Source of the DNA: Nemopilema nomurai
Taxonomy: Eukaryota > Cnidaria > Scyphozoa > Rhizostomeae > Rhizostomatidae
Assembly: GCA_003864495.1 (NCBI GenBank)
Contig: ML133502.1
Coordinates: forward strand, 744,001-808,000
Direction: 5' to 3'
Length of the DNA stretch: 64,000 nucleotides
Below are positions 22,101-32,558 of the stretch, piece by piece. A model generated the notes under the pieces. The model ran no database searches. It was given only the letters and a program-made list of their open reading frames with translations, and was not told the DNA's origin. Each line of letters opens with the position of its first letter. The stretch's first letter is position 1. The position numbers and the translations under genes were made by a program.

Positions 22101-24183
22101 TGAACGTTTTGCATGAAATAAATTAGTTTTTTCATGAAGACAGAGGCAAAACATTCCCCCAATTTAAATTCACTGAATATGCTATTCTCGAAACATGACT
22201 TTGAAAGTTACCTAGCTGATTTCACACAGAAAGAGGACGTTTAAAGAAACTTGTGGGGATGGGTTAGGACCATTGAAGATCGTTGGATTCAACGCAAAGT
22301 CATCTTGCACGATTCCCTTCCTGCTCGAAACGCTTCCGGCTCGAAATGATCCGCACATTTGACATCATTCCGATTCACATATTCCGGTGTCTTGCTGATA
22401 CTTTGCAGTAGGTTTAATTGCTATAATTTATAGCAAGCGTCAACTATCACCACTTTATTATCAACCAAAAACATTTTACACTAAAAAAATGAGTTCAATT
22501 TACGCTCAAAATACGAAGGAAACATTATGTTTTATTTTTTGAAAGTCCTACATGGAAAAAAAACCGGATGATAACTTACCGTAGGGGTCGTTTGGAAATC
22601 TGTGAAATGAAAAGCTTGGATAATCGTCTTCATTATTTTTGCAAGCAATAGCAGAGCAAAATGATCAAGCTCTTGGCCTCTGTTTTTGTTCTCCATTTTG
22701 AACATCGATTTAAAAAAAAAGTGTTCACAGACAATCGAGAGTTCTTCCGTGTCCGTTCTGGAAGATTTTCTATCTCCAAGTAGACAATCCTCGTTCCCAT
22801 GATAGCTCGTATTGGCGCATGCGCAAGAAAGGAACGTGCTGAATTGGGAAATGGAAATTTTTTGAGAATATTGAGGTAATATCCTTTGGGGGTAATATCA
22901 TCATCAGGTAGATCACTCTAATAGCTCAAAAGGGAGAAAGTAAGAATGGACAATCGCTTCGGCACCCTTTGACGTTTTGTTATCCCGAAATCTCGTTTTC
23001 GGGCATTGAACATGAGTTACTTTTCTCGCACGATAAATAAACCTGGCTAGCCTCGCTTTCAATTTTGTAAAACTGCACTCGCTTTTTTTATCAACAAAAA
23101 GCCTCCCTTCGGCATTTTCCCTGTTCCTTGCCAAACTGCAGTATTTGATAGGAGTTATGCTGTTCTTGGATCATGTCCTTGATATAGCGTTGGCAGGTTT
23201 TTAAGAACGCGACAATCTAATATCCTAAAGACTAACACAAGAGGTTAAGGTCGAAGGAATGAAAGATATTTGATTACCGCCTTGAGGCTTCAAGTAAGAA
23301 GTATTTGGTGGGAGCACTGCAGTCTTTCCTGCTTCAATTCCGGGGTTGGATTGGACTGGATTGTGCGGTAGAGTGAGTGAGAAAATGGAAAACGGGCGCG
23401 TGATTCTTTGACAGACGTATCGGTGTTGACGAGATGACGGTGCAGCTAGATGAGTAGGCGAAAGTGAAGATAAAGTTTCCAGGGCCTAGTGCTGCCCCTG
23501 AAATGAATCTGTACACTCAATATCCATCGTGTATGGTGCCCACTCTATTTCTCTTTAGTGACCATTAGTGCATGTTTTCTGGACAATCAAATTTATCGTC
23601 GAAAGTTGCTTCTTTATTTCAAAATGCCAATTGAATTTTAGAAACTTCAAATTATTTGCAGTGTGGAAAACTTAAAGTTCTGAAGCTTATTTAAGTTTGT
23701 TTGTTGTCACCAGGTAGGAATAGGAATGGGCCATTAATCGCCTATTTTACTACATTTGTCTTTTGGTTTCCTTTATCCACAACATCCTTCATTTCTCATC
23801 AGATACATATATGTATATCTATTATTAAATTTTCGTTTTATTCAAAATTTTATACATAGTAGGTCTTGGCATAGTTAGGCTGTTATATCATTCATTTCTT
23901 TATCGATTCATCTTGGCTGCCATCTATTTATGAACTATTTCATTGGTTGGCATAACCTTTTTATAAATTAAGTACGAACAGTCTGACCTATTCAGTATCG
24001 TCCTCCTATGTTGTAGCCCTTTATAAACTTAAGTTAAGCTCTTTATAAGAAAACTAAGCAGGAATCATGATCGCTTTGAAAAAGATATGGATCCTGAATA
24101 TTGCATGGCATACTGATTATGGCCTTGTAAAACCCATTTTTAATGTTGCTAGAAAGTTTACCTTTTTGCGTCATCTTTTCCAG
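19155..24183 (+). other. Long first intron of ferritin (inferred)
   Basis: About 5 kb without a coding exon that I can support. It contains the 31 bp tandem repeat at 20541-20650, TCGAATTCGA-rich repetitive sequence at about 20480-21040, and an E2F-like site at 21724-21735. If the IRE exon belongs to another gene, this would instead be intergenic. Confidence 0.45.
20541..20650. repeat. 31-bp tandem repeat containing GAACGTGTTC
   Basis: Nearly four head-to-tail copies of a 30-31 bp unit containing ATCGAACGTGTTCTATTCC followed by ATTCAAAAAAG. Each unit holds the near-perfect palindrome GAAC-GT-GTTC. The last copy is cut short and diverges at 20648. Confidence 0.85.
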
Positions 24184-24184
24184 A

Positions 24185-27100
24185 ATGAAGAGCCTTTTCG
24201 CGGTCGCGCTTATTGTCCTCGTTAGCATTACAACAGTCGCCGTAAGTATTGAATTGGATTGTACGCAGTTGAATCGGTAATGTCACGAATTTCCAGTTGT
24301 TTCTGTCCTTTTGAGGTGTGTGCAGTTCGAACTTGAGCACGTGATTGCTCGTCGCAGGGTGGGGGAGGTATCGTCGCAGGGTGGGGGAGGTATCGTTGCT
24401 GGGTGGGAGAGGTATCGTTGCTGGGTGGGGAGGTGTCGTCGCTGGGTGGGGAAGGTGTCGTCGCTGGGTGGGGGAGGTGTCATTGCAGGGTGGGGTGGTG
24501 TCGTCGCAGGGTGGGGGAGGTGTCATCGCATGGTGGGGAGGTGTCATCGCTGGATAGGGGAGGTGTCGTCGCAGGGTGGGGGAGGTATCGTTGCTGGGTG
24601 GGGGAGGTATCGTCGCAGGGTGGGGGAGGTATCGTTGCTGGGTGGGGGGGAGGGGGGTATCGTCGCTGGGTGGGGAGATGTCGTCGCAGGGTGGGGGAGG
24701 TGGGGCAAACAGTTTCCACCGAACTGAAATGAAGCGAATATCCAACTGAGTCAATCGAAGCAGTCATTTTTTTATATGACAGTGTTGGCACGTTTATATT
24801 GTTTTCTTTTGAAGTTATGTTTTACTAAGCATTTTAATTGGGGATCGCCCTAAAACAGATGGGGATTTGGAAAAAATTGAGAGTTTCATCATAAATATCG
24901 TTTTGGGTTTTTTTGCATTGTGCTATATTCTTTAGCTACAAGGCAGAGATGGATTCTCAGAGAACGTGACAAAGCGAAAGGTATCTATGATGCTTCTATC
25001 GGGTTATGATGCCTCTTTTTTCTGAAATGGCTGCCAATCTTCTTTTCTTCTCAAATCACGCCAACAAGAACTCGTCCTCTCTTATTCCTTAACATATTTA
25101 TGTAGGGTTCTGATAAAATGAATCCTTTTCCCACTTGCGCATATTTAATTCTATATTTTCTTGCAGGCAAAGCTTGAAAGCCCAAGTAAGAATCTTTCTT
25201 TTCGTGACGTGACTTTTCTTCTGGCTCCCTTTTATGTCATGTGTGTCTGTTGATCACGTTTGAGTTAGCATTGTCTTGAACTGGATTGAAGTACGTTTTT
25301 CCGTTGGCTACGCTGTTGTTTTTCTTGTTGTTTGTAAGGAAGTTATAATTTTTAACGCTGTTATGGGGTGGAATTTTTGGAGGGCTATGAAATTTTTTAG
25401 GTTCTCTTATTTGGTTATCAAATTTTGGGCGTACTCAAAATGGGGTATCAATTTTTTTGAATACATTTTCACCTTTGAAATTAGAAAGTGTTGAACTTTT
25501 CTAATGCATGCATGCAAAAAGTTGTTTGAAATGATTAGTTGGGTGTGAGATGAATAAGTACTAGAGTATGAAATTTTTTTAGTCTTTCTAAATGGGGTTT
25601 CAAGTATTATTGATTTTAGCGATTAACGGGTTAAGGAAACTTTTCCAGTTGCAAAAGATCTATTGTTGCAATCATGTTCGTACTTGTGACTTATCGAATT
25701 TGAAAATGAAGAAATGGCTTTTGACTTCGTTGCTACTATTTGTGTTAAGACGTAGTTCTTGTCATTTTAGAGTTTTGCGATGGAAATAGATATATAACAG
25801 GAAACAAGGAAAGCAGTTGCGAACTTGAAAATGAAGTAAATTTGCAGATAAACAGGGAAATGAACGCCTTCTACACCTATATGCAGATGGTAGGCACCAC
25901 ATTCTAGTAACCAGTTCAAGGCCACAGTTTACAAAGCAAGCTTTAGTCTTGCCAGTTTCACTTGCTTCTGGTTAATGCTATTGGCTTCTCTTAATGGAAA
26001 CACTTAATAAGGCCAAAGCCCTGTCCACACTACACAAACTAACCCAGGTTCGCCCCAGGTTTTAGCTAATCCAGATTAGATTTTGCCCAGGTTATGGGTT
26101 CGCCCTGGGTTAGTTTTACCCATCTCCAGAGGTGGGTTCGACCTGGACGAAATACAATAAACTGCGACTTCGGCAACTTCCATCTTGAACCTGTTTGTGG
26201 AAAATTTGTTTTGTTGTCGTTGTTTTGTTGTTGTTGTAATTTAACTACGCATGCGTAGCATCAGCTAACCTGGGTTCACCCCGGCTTTGTGTCCACATTA
26301 TAAAACATAAAAATCAAGTGTGGACAAAACAGGGTTCGCCCTGGGTTAGTTTGTGTAGTGTGGACATGGCTAAAGGCAGACGAGGGCTGGTAGTCTTTGT
26401 AGGGTTTCATTTTATGAAGGAACTACAAGCACTTTTCAAAATACGTACAGAATTCTGCAAGATGAAGGCGGCTTTTTAAATCCTTTATTGTATGTTCTTT
26501 TTTGCAACCTTCTCTAAATATTATGCAAGCTTGGGTAAAGTTGTATGAATTCAATTAGGTACTGCATAAATCCATTCGCACAAACTGATCATCTTTAAAG
26601 CGATGCTTTTTGTAGTCAATGCGATATTCTTATCGATAGGGATACTTCTTTGCACACGAAGATTACAATCTGCCATATTTGAGCAAATTTTTCTTGGAGA
26701 GCGCACAGGATGAATTGAAGCATGCGCAAAAGGTAAGTGCCTCGCGTATTAACCACGTGCACTTCAGTGCCCCGCGTGTATTCCTCGTGCACTCTTTGCC
26801 CCGCGTATTTTTATCGTGCGATCAACGACTTAATTCCTGTTCTTCGCAACGGTTTTAACTTTAAGAGGCTAAGGTCTTGCTTTCATATAAAGTGCTCTTA
26901 TTCTCCCATCATGTTTTGCAACCAAATTGGGGAGTTTCAAAGTATCAAATCGTTTGATTGTGGGAAATGAAAATTTTATCAAAAGAAATTTTGCAACTGC
27001 AGCATATTGTACGAATTGAGTATGTTATTTTCCCCTTCTCCTCTTCACTGCCAAATTTCATTTTCCTCATTCAGTATCCGGCTTACCAGGTGGTTTGAAT

Positions 27101-29824
27101 AAATTAATTTGATGGGTTTAAACCAGCGAGTTTCGAGGTATTATTCGTAAGAGGACAACTTAAAGTGGCTTTAAAGATAATCCGATATATTCAGGGAAGT
27201 TTAAAAAAAATCAAGCAACGCCAGAAACCTTTCTAGGCGCTGTGTACCCCCCTGCACTGTTTTTAGAGCACATTATTAGAGACACTGTTTTTTACATTCC
27301 TTTAACTTGAGCAATCGCGGAGCGGCGGAGGAGCAGATAGGAATCTGGGGATCCCAGCTATTAGATCACGTGTGATTGAAATATGAAAAGAAGTGCGAGC
27401 ACGAAGGAGGGGTTAACCCTATTGGATATTTAAATTTAACAATTACGTAAAGGGTAATAGAATGGGCAACTCTTCAAACGTCTTTGTACCATTCTCTCTT
27501 ATATTTCGCATTCCCAGGCTCTAGGTAAGATGGTCGAAAAAAGAAGACAATATGTAACAGTCTTTCAGACCTTTCCCACATAATTGTCACCAAAGTTAGA
27601 ATATTGTCCCAAGTTTGGCACTTCACGATGTTGTACCCTCCATGGTACCCTGGCTACCAGACTCATTATATGTAAAATAAAAAAATACCAGACTATTTTT
27701 TCTACATAGTGAGTCTGGTCCCCAGGGTAGCTCCAAGGCTGTAGGGGATTAATGGAAAAAATGCTATGTAAAATGTTTCTTCGTTACGAAATAGATTGAG
27801 GGTGTTTGTTAAGGGTGATATTGCTTCTTTCGTATTCATTTCACTGAACTCCAAATATTTGGCTGAGCTCTAGATATTCGCTTACTTCGTGATATTTCGC
27901 TCAGCGTTGTTCCAGTATCCCATTCAACATTACATAATACAACTAAATTGTATCCCTGTTTCGCAGCTTATGGAATACCAAGTGATGCGTGGAGCCCACG
28001 TGAACTTTGTTGATGTTAAGGTTTCGGTAAGTTGAACGTTTTATATCTTGTATCGATTTCGGGGTTCGTCTTGGACTGCTTGAAACTAGTGGGCTAGGCC
28101 AGTGGACCCTGGTCCTAACTAATAAGCATGTAACTGGGATGTCTTCTCTAATATCATCATTAAATACCCATTAGAACGACTAATTGAACGTGATCAACAC
28201 ATACAAACAGAAGCTAATTTGGAGTACACAACGTTACAATGCGCTGAAAGTTAAAAAGGACTTTAAACACACAATACCTAGCACAACAATACTTGACAGA
28301 TCGCGCGCCTCAACATTACTACCCCGATTAGGGCCCCGTTTACACGGGAACGGATCCGCATGGCTATGATAGGCCTTGCGTTTACACGGGCACGGTAGGA
28401 TCCGTATCTTTTCTGGGAAAGATCCGTACCTTTTTGGGTACCATTAGAAAGCGAATCCATTTGGATCCGTACCTTCATCGGCGCCGTGTAAACGGGTGGA
28501 TACGGATCTGCAAAGACACGGCAGTGAAACAAGACCACCAAATTGAAAATTAACAATCACCTTGTCATTGCGCATGCTTAAGAAGAGAGATTCGCTTTTG
28601 GTCCGTTCCCGTGTAAACGCTTTATAGTTTAGGATCCGATCTCGAGGAAACGCTTGTGGATCGTACCCATATCGTACCTAAAAGGTCCGGATCTTTTGGA
28701 TCCGTTCCTTTTTCTCTCGTGTAAACGGGGCCTAAAACTACAACTAACGCTTCATGGTCGTAGATGACAGATTACGTAATAGATGACAGATTACGTCATA
28801 GCCGAAAATTACCCCTCGTGGTGCCCATCCTTTTTGAAAGTTTCACAAAATGCCTAATGCCTTCCAAGGTTCTGGCCTCTCCCTTAAAACAGGACTTGAT
28901 CTATTTCATTCGACATTTGAATTTTTAAGAGCTTTTTGGACCGACTCTCTTTTTGTTATAAGTTTGTCTTGGGAGGGTAAGTAATCACGTGATTGTTCAA
29001 AACGAGGCTCGAAGCAATTTCTTGAGACATTCTAGATTTCAACTTTGCCACAATCCGGCAGGTATTAGGTGCCCCAATCGCATCCATCAACATCAGTGGT
29101 AGTCATCACGTCCTTATATTTTCTGACATTAAATTTCATTCCATACCCTGTTTTGTTACTATCTTACTACTTACGTTAATATTTATCTTATATGTTATTC
29201 ACCTAGAAGCCAAAAGTCACCTTCACGTCTGCACTTGATGCACTGACGAAAGCTTACGGCCTAGAGGAATCAATCACCAAAAAGATCTGGGAAATCAACC
29301 TGGAAGCCGGGCAAAAATACGACTTTCATGTAAGCATGACTAAACACTGAAGATTGAAGCACAGCTTGAGTTCAACTACCTCGGCCTCTTGTGCTTTCCA
29401 GAAAAAGCATTGGCTATGAGAAGGCGAACATGTAAAACGGCGCCGAAAGTTAATTTCAGTCGTTGATGCTCCTTGTATTTCCTTGTATTCAGGCTCGTAT
29501 GCCAAATATTTTTCTGGCCTTATTTCGCCAGAATGGCTTTGTACAGGCCACATAAACTTTTTATAAGGCCAGCGAGTTAGGATCCCACGAATGCATTTAA
29601 ATGAGAGAACTTTTCTTGAAGAGATCTAAACTCTATTTTTTGCCTTTCAGCTGACGGACTACTTGGAAAGTAACTTTATCACGGAGCAGTTTGAGAGCTT
29701 AAAGAAACTGAAGAATTTGATGGGCACCCTGAAACGATTGACAGGACAAAGTAAGGACCAGGGAGTCGTCAAACTTGCAGAATTCCAGTTTGACAAACTC
29801 GTTATGAAGGAATTGAAGTCATAA
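24185..29824 (+). CDS. Secreted-type ferritin subunit
   Basis: Eight coding exons: 24185-24241, 24936-24980, 25167-25185, 25771-25889, 26640-26732, 27967-28026, 29207-29329, 29651-29824 (stop TAA). All junctions are GT-AG and in phase; the protein is 229 aa. Residues 1-19 form a signal peptide, followed by a ~40-residue extension before the four-helix ferritin domain (from about ELENEVNLQINREMNAFYTY). Conserved blocks include FFLESAQDELKHAQKLMEY, RGAHVNF and FITEQFESLKKL. Ferritins form 24-mer cages that oxidise and store iron; the signal peptide points to the secretory route or extracellular space. Aligned with human H-ferritin, Glu27, Tyr34, Glu62, His65 and Gln141 are kept, Glu61 is Asp, and Glu107 appears to be Ala, so ferroxidase activity may be weakened. 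The start exon begins just after an acceptor (CAG|AATGAAG), so an upstream UTR exon is required; the IRE exon at 19117-19153 fits. An ATTAAA lies at 29985. Confidence 0.9.
24345..24705. repeat. G-rich minisatellite in ferritin intron
   Basis: About 16 imperfect head-to-tail copies of a ~22 bp unit (CGCAGGGTGGGGGAGGTATC-like, varying between TCGTCGCAGG, TTGCTGGG and TCATCGC). Each unit carries G runs, with strong strand asymmetry (G on +, C on -). It lies only about 100 bp downstream of the signal-peptide exon donor. It produces long open frames on both strands (Gly/Val/Ser-rich and Pro/Thr-rich) that are repeat by-products. Confidence 0.9.
26017..26371. mobile_element. MITE with ~28 bp terminal inverted repeats
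   Basis: A 355 bp element inside a ferritin intron. The left end is AGCCCTGTCCACACTACACA followed by AACTAACCCAGG. The right end is the reverse complement of AGCCATGTCCACACTACACA followed by AACTAACCCAGG. Several GGGTTCGCCC blocks repeat inside in both orientations. It has no coding capacity. The target duplication is ambiguous (possibly AA or TAA), so no superfamily is claimed. Confidence 0.8.
27644..27731. repeat. Small palindromic element
   Basis: The arms TACCCTGGCTACCAGACTCA and TGAGTCTGGTCCCCAGGGTA are near-complementary, separated by an AT-rich centre of about 45 bp that is itself partly complementary (TATATGTA/TACATAGTG). It sits in a ferritin intron. It looks like a miniature transposon or its remnant. 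Confidence 0.65.
28331..28732. mobile_element. MITE with GGCCCCGTTTACACG termini
   Basis: A 402 bp element in the last-but-two ferritin intron. Its ends read GGGCCCCGTTTACACGGGAA and the reverse complement of GGCCCCGTTTACACGAGAG. Interior copies of GGATCCGTA and GTTTACACGGG occur on both strands. It is flanked by TTA on the left and TAA on the right. It has no coding capacity; a superfamily cannot be assigned from one copy. Confidence 0.75.
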
Positions 29825-30070
29825 TTGATAAGAAATTCAAATCTGATTTAAAAATCAATATTGTTTGGAAAGGTAACTGATAATCTGTTTTACTGACGTA
29901 ATTTAACAATCGACGAAGTTTAATACTTTTTCAAGTCATTTATCTATAGTCTACTCAAGAATCGTCCCTGTTTTTATTGGAGATATTAAAGCTTCAATTT
30001 TTTGCGTAGTTGACTTGTTTGTTTAAAACACGCTTGTTCGAAATTGCCTGCAAAAGTCTTGGAACTTTAA
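29825..30070. other. 3' flank of ferritin
   Basis: AT-rich 3' UTR and flank of the ferritin gene, with a likely poly(A) hexamer ATTAAA at 29985-29990 preceding the transposon that starts at 30071. Confidence 0.5.
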
Positions 30071-30395
30071 AGACCCTGTGCTCCCCATGAACCTTTGCGA
30101 GCGCACAACACATCAAAATGTAAACACAGCACGAACTGCCGACTTTTACTGTGTCCTCAGGACTTGAATAATCTTTCTTCGCCTTATTCCAGATATCGAA
30201 AGTTGATTCTAAGAAATATACCATCTTAAGAGGCTCCTTTCTCTTTGGGCGCCCCTTCGCTTTCTTTCCTTGCGCGTCCATTATTACAATGGGAAATAAT
30301 GCCTAGGCCCTAGCCTCTCGAAATCATTTTCGTACAGTATGAAAATCTCAAACTTCACTGCGAGACCGCAAAGGGTCCTGGGGAGCACAGGGTCT
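30071..30395. mobile_element. TTAA-flanked inverted-repeat element (piggyBac-like MITE)
   Basis: A perfect 16 bp terminal inverted repeat AGACCCTGTGCTCCCC is followed on both sides by TTAA (30067-30070 and 30396-30399), the target duplication of piggyBac elements. Inside, the minus strand has an open frame of about 95 codons starting MDAQGKKAKGRPKRKE that runs out of the left end (30281-29994). I do not recognise it as a transposase, and it may be chance or a captured fragment. The superfamily assignment rests on TTAA alone. Confidence 0.65.
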
Positions 30396-31284
30396 TTAAT
30401 AACAATTTCTGCCACCCACGTGCACGATCTTCTAAGGCACGTGATTATGCGTATCAACAACAAAGGTTGAGGATATGGGAGAAAAGGGAGAGTAGAAATG
30501 CTATTCGAGACTGGAATTACGCCGTGAAACTGCCGAAAGCGAAGCTCCCCTTCCATAAGCTCTATTTTGTTCGTTGTTGTTGCTGCGTGCCTTAAATGAG
30601 CTAAAATTCAAGTAACTTGAGTGAAACCCTGCATTGTCACCAACATTGTTATAGGTTAGGGGGCAAGGAGATTGGCTTGGGGGAGGCTTGGCTGCTATTT
30701 GCACGTTAGGATAGGGGCATTTGCAAAATTGAAGGAAAATATGGAAGCGTTGCAATGCTTTTGGCGAGCATTGCCGATAAGTGAACGACTTGAACAAAAC
30801 CTTTCAATGCTGCATTTCTAATAGGCTATATTAAGGAGCATTTCTAATAGGCTATCTGGATGCTTACAAACAGTGGTGATGCTTTTGAGAAAACTAAGGC
30901 CTTCCTTACCGACTCGTTTTGGTGTCTGAATGTCCTTTCTGAGCGAAATATATTTTTTGCTAGGCTTCGATGCTGAAATCACAAGTAGTTTGAACTGGCT
31001 ACAAGATGCCACTTACATATCATGCATTAGACAGTGTTCCGATAAAAGAAGATCTCTAGTCACATGTTAAGACAGAAAGCAGTGCTTTTTCCGTGTCGTC
31101 GAAACGAAATTCAAATGGAAGTGGGCTGCCGTTGTTATTCTACTTATTTAGTACACTGTTAAAAAGGTTATACACATACTTCAGTTTGACAATCATTCAT
31201 GGGGGCTCTAGCCCCCTGGTTCCGACAGGGCTGTGTTTTTATGAAGCCTTTTTTAGGGTTATTGTTGACTGGCAACGGCATGCT

Positions 31285-31800
31285 ACTTTAGGGGCAGAAA
31301 CTTTCGCGAAAAGAATAGTCGCGAAATTGAAGGCATAAATTTTCGCGAATGACGTTTTTTTGGAAATTTCGCCAAAAACTTTCGCGATCAAGAAAAACTA
31401 GCATTTTTGCGTGAAGAAATTTTAGCGATGGAAGAAACGTTAGGAGAAAAACACAATATTCTAGTATTCGTTTTCGGTACTTCCAACATCGAATATTATG
31501 TGAATCGCCATCGCTTTCGTCCTCATTCCCCCCCCCCCACAATTTCGTCTGTTTCGCCTTAACAGTCATGGTGACAAGTTACAAGGTTTTATGGCCCAAG
31601 AGACTAGATACTGGAGTGGTTAAGGAACAGTAACGCAAATAATTTAAGAAACGAAAAAACAATTGGATGGAAAAACTTTCGCGTGTCGAGAATTTTCTGT
31701 AATTCATCGAGCAAAAACTTTCGCGAAATTCGAATTTTGATTATGCCTTGGTGGAAACTTTCGCGAAAAATGCCAAAGAACGCGAAAACCGCGAGCCAAA
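31285..31800. repeat. Repeat region rich in AACTTTCGCGAA
   Basis: The block AAACTTTCGCGAA or close variants occurs at least six times in both orientations (about 31299, 31345, 31377, 31675, 31706 and 31752). This suggests an old element with sub-terminal repeats. Outer boundaries and target duplication could not be fixed. Confidence 0.5.
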
Positions 31801-32121
31801 TGAAGGATAAGTGTTGTCTTTTCCCTCTGTGCTACCATTAATTTTTAGGGCTGTTATCGGTCATTTTCAATAAAAAGCTCAAATCTTTGTGGCTAGAAGC
31901 TTATTTAAATTCTTTACAATTAATTTATATTAGAGACCATAATGTTAGCGTTTTCTAGTGCAATAGTTTCCCAAGGAATGCTTGACAATGCAATTAAGAA
32001 GTTTGGGCCATTTCTGGAAAGCTTTTCTTAACAGTTAAATGTTCTTTTGAAGAAGTTTCAAGTTTGTATATTTGTCGTGCCTTTTTCTTGGGTAGCGTTT
32101 TGACACCCCTGTCCGCCAAGC

Positions 32122-32215
32122 TTTTTCCCGCCACGACATGGCCTAGCCAGCGATACATAGAATAGTCTTTATCGCGCATGCGTAACTAGCAGGAAATGAG
32201 TTTCGGGCCAATCAG
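32122..32215 (+). promoter_or_regulatory. Dp promoter region: E2F-like, NRF1-like and CCAAT sites
   Basis: Within 450 bp upstream of the Dp start codon are TTTCCCGCC (32124-32132), a good E2F/DP site on either strand; CGCGCATGCG (32173-32182), matching the NRF1 core; and GGCCAATCAG (32207-32216), a CCAAT/NF-Y box. This mix is common at cell-cycle promoters. The transcription start was not determined; it probably lies between about 32220 and 32330. Confidence 0.55.
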
Positions 32216-32558
32216 CTTCTTGCTTTCGTCCCCGCCGCGAATCTCGTTTGTACGGAGAGCTGAGGGTGCTACAGAGGAAGATAGGCGAATGAAAACTGTA
32301 TTGCCTCTTGTCATTTTATGAGCTTTGGCCAGCAAATAAATCGATTCAACACTTGATTGTGCTGGGATATTCAGCTATCAGGCATCGAGGTGTTTTGCTA
32401 GCTATTTGGACTTTGTTTCTGGCCAACGTTGTTGCCACGGGCTGAAGGTCGTAATTTGGATTCTCCGGTAGCAAACAAAGAAAATCCAGTTGGTTGATTG
32501 CGTCCTCAAAATGCACACAAGTGGCGAATGAGTTACTCGATTCAAGTTTGTGTGATAG

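Noticed and set aside
24158..24754. Long open frames on both strands (Pro/Thr-rich, Gly/Val-rich) in the ferritin intron
   Set aside because: They are produced by the 22 bp G-rich minisatellite, which has no stop in several frames.
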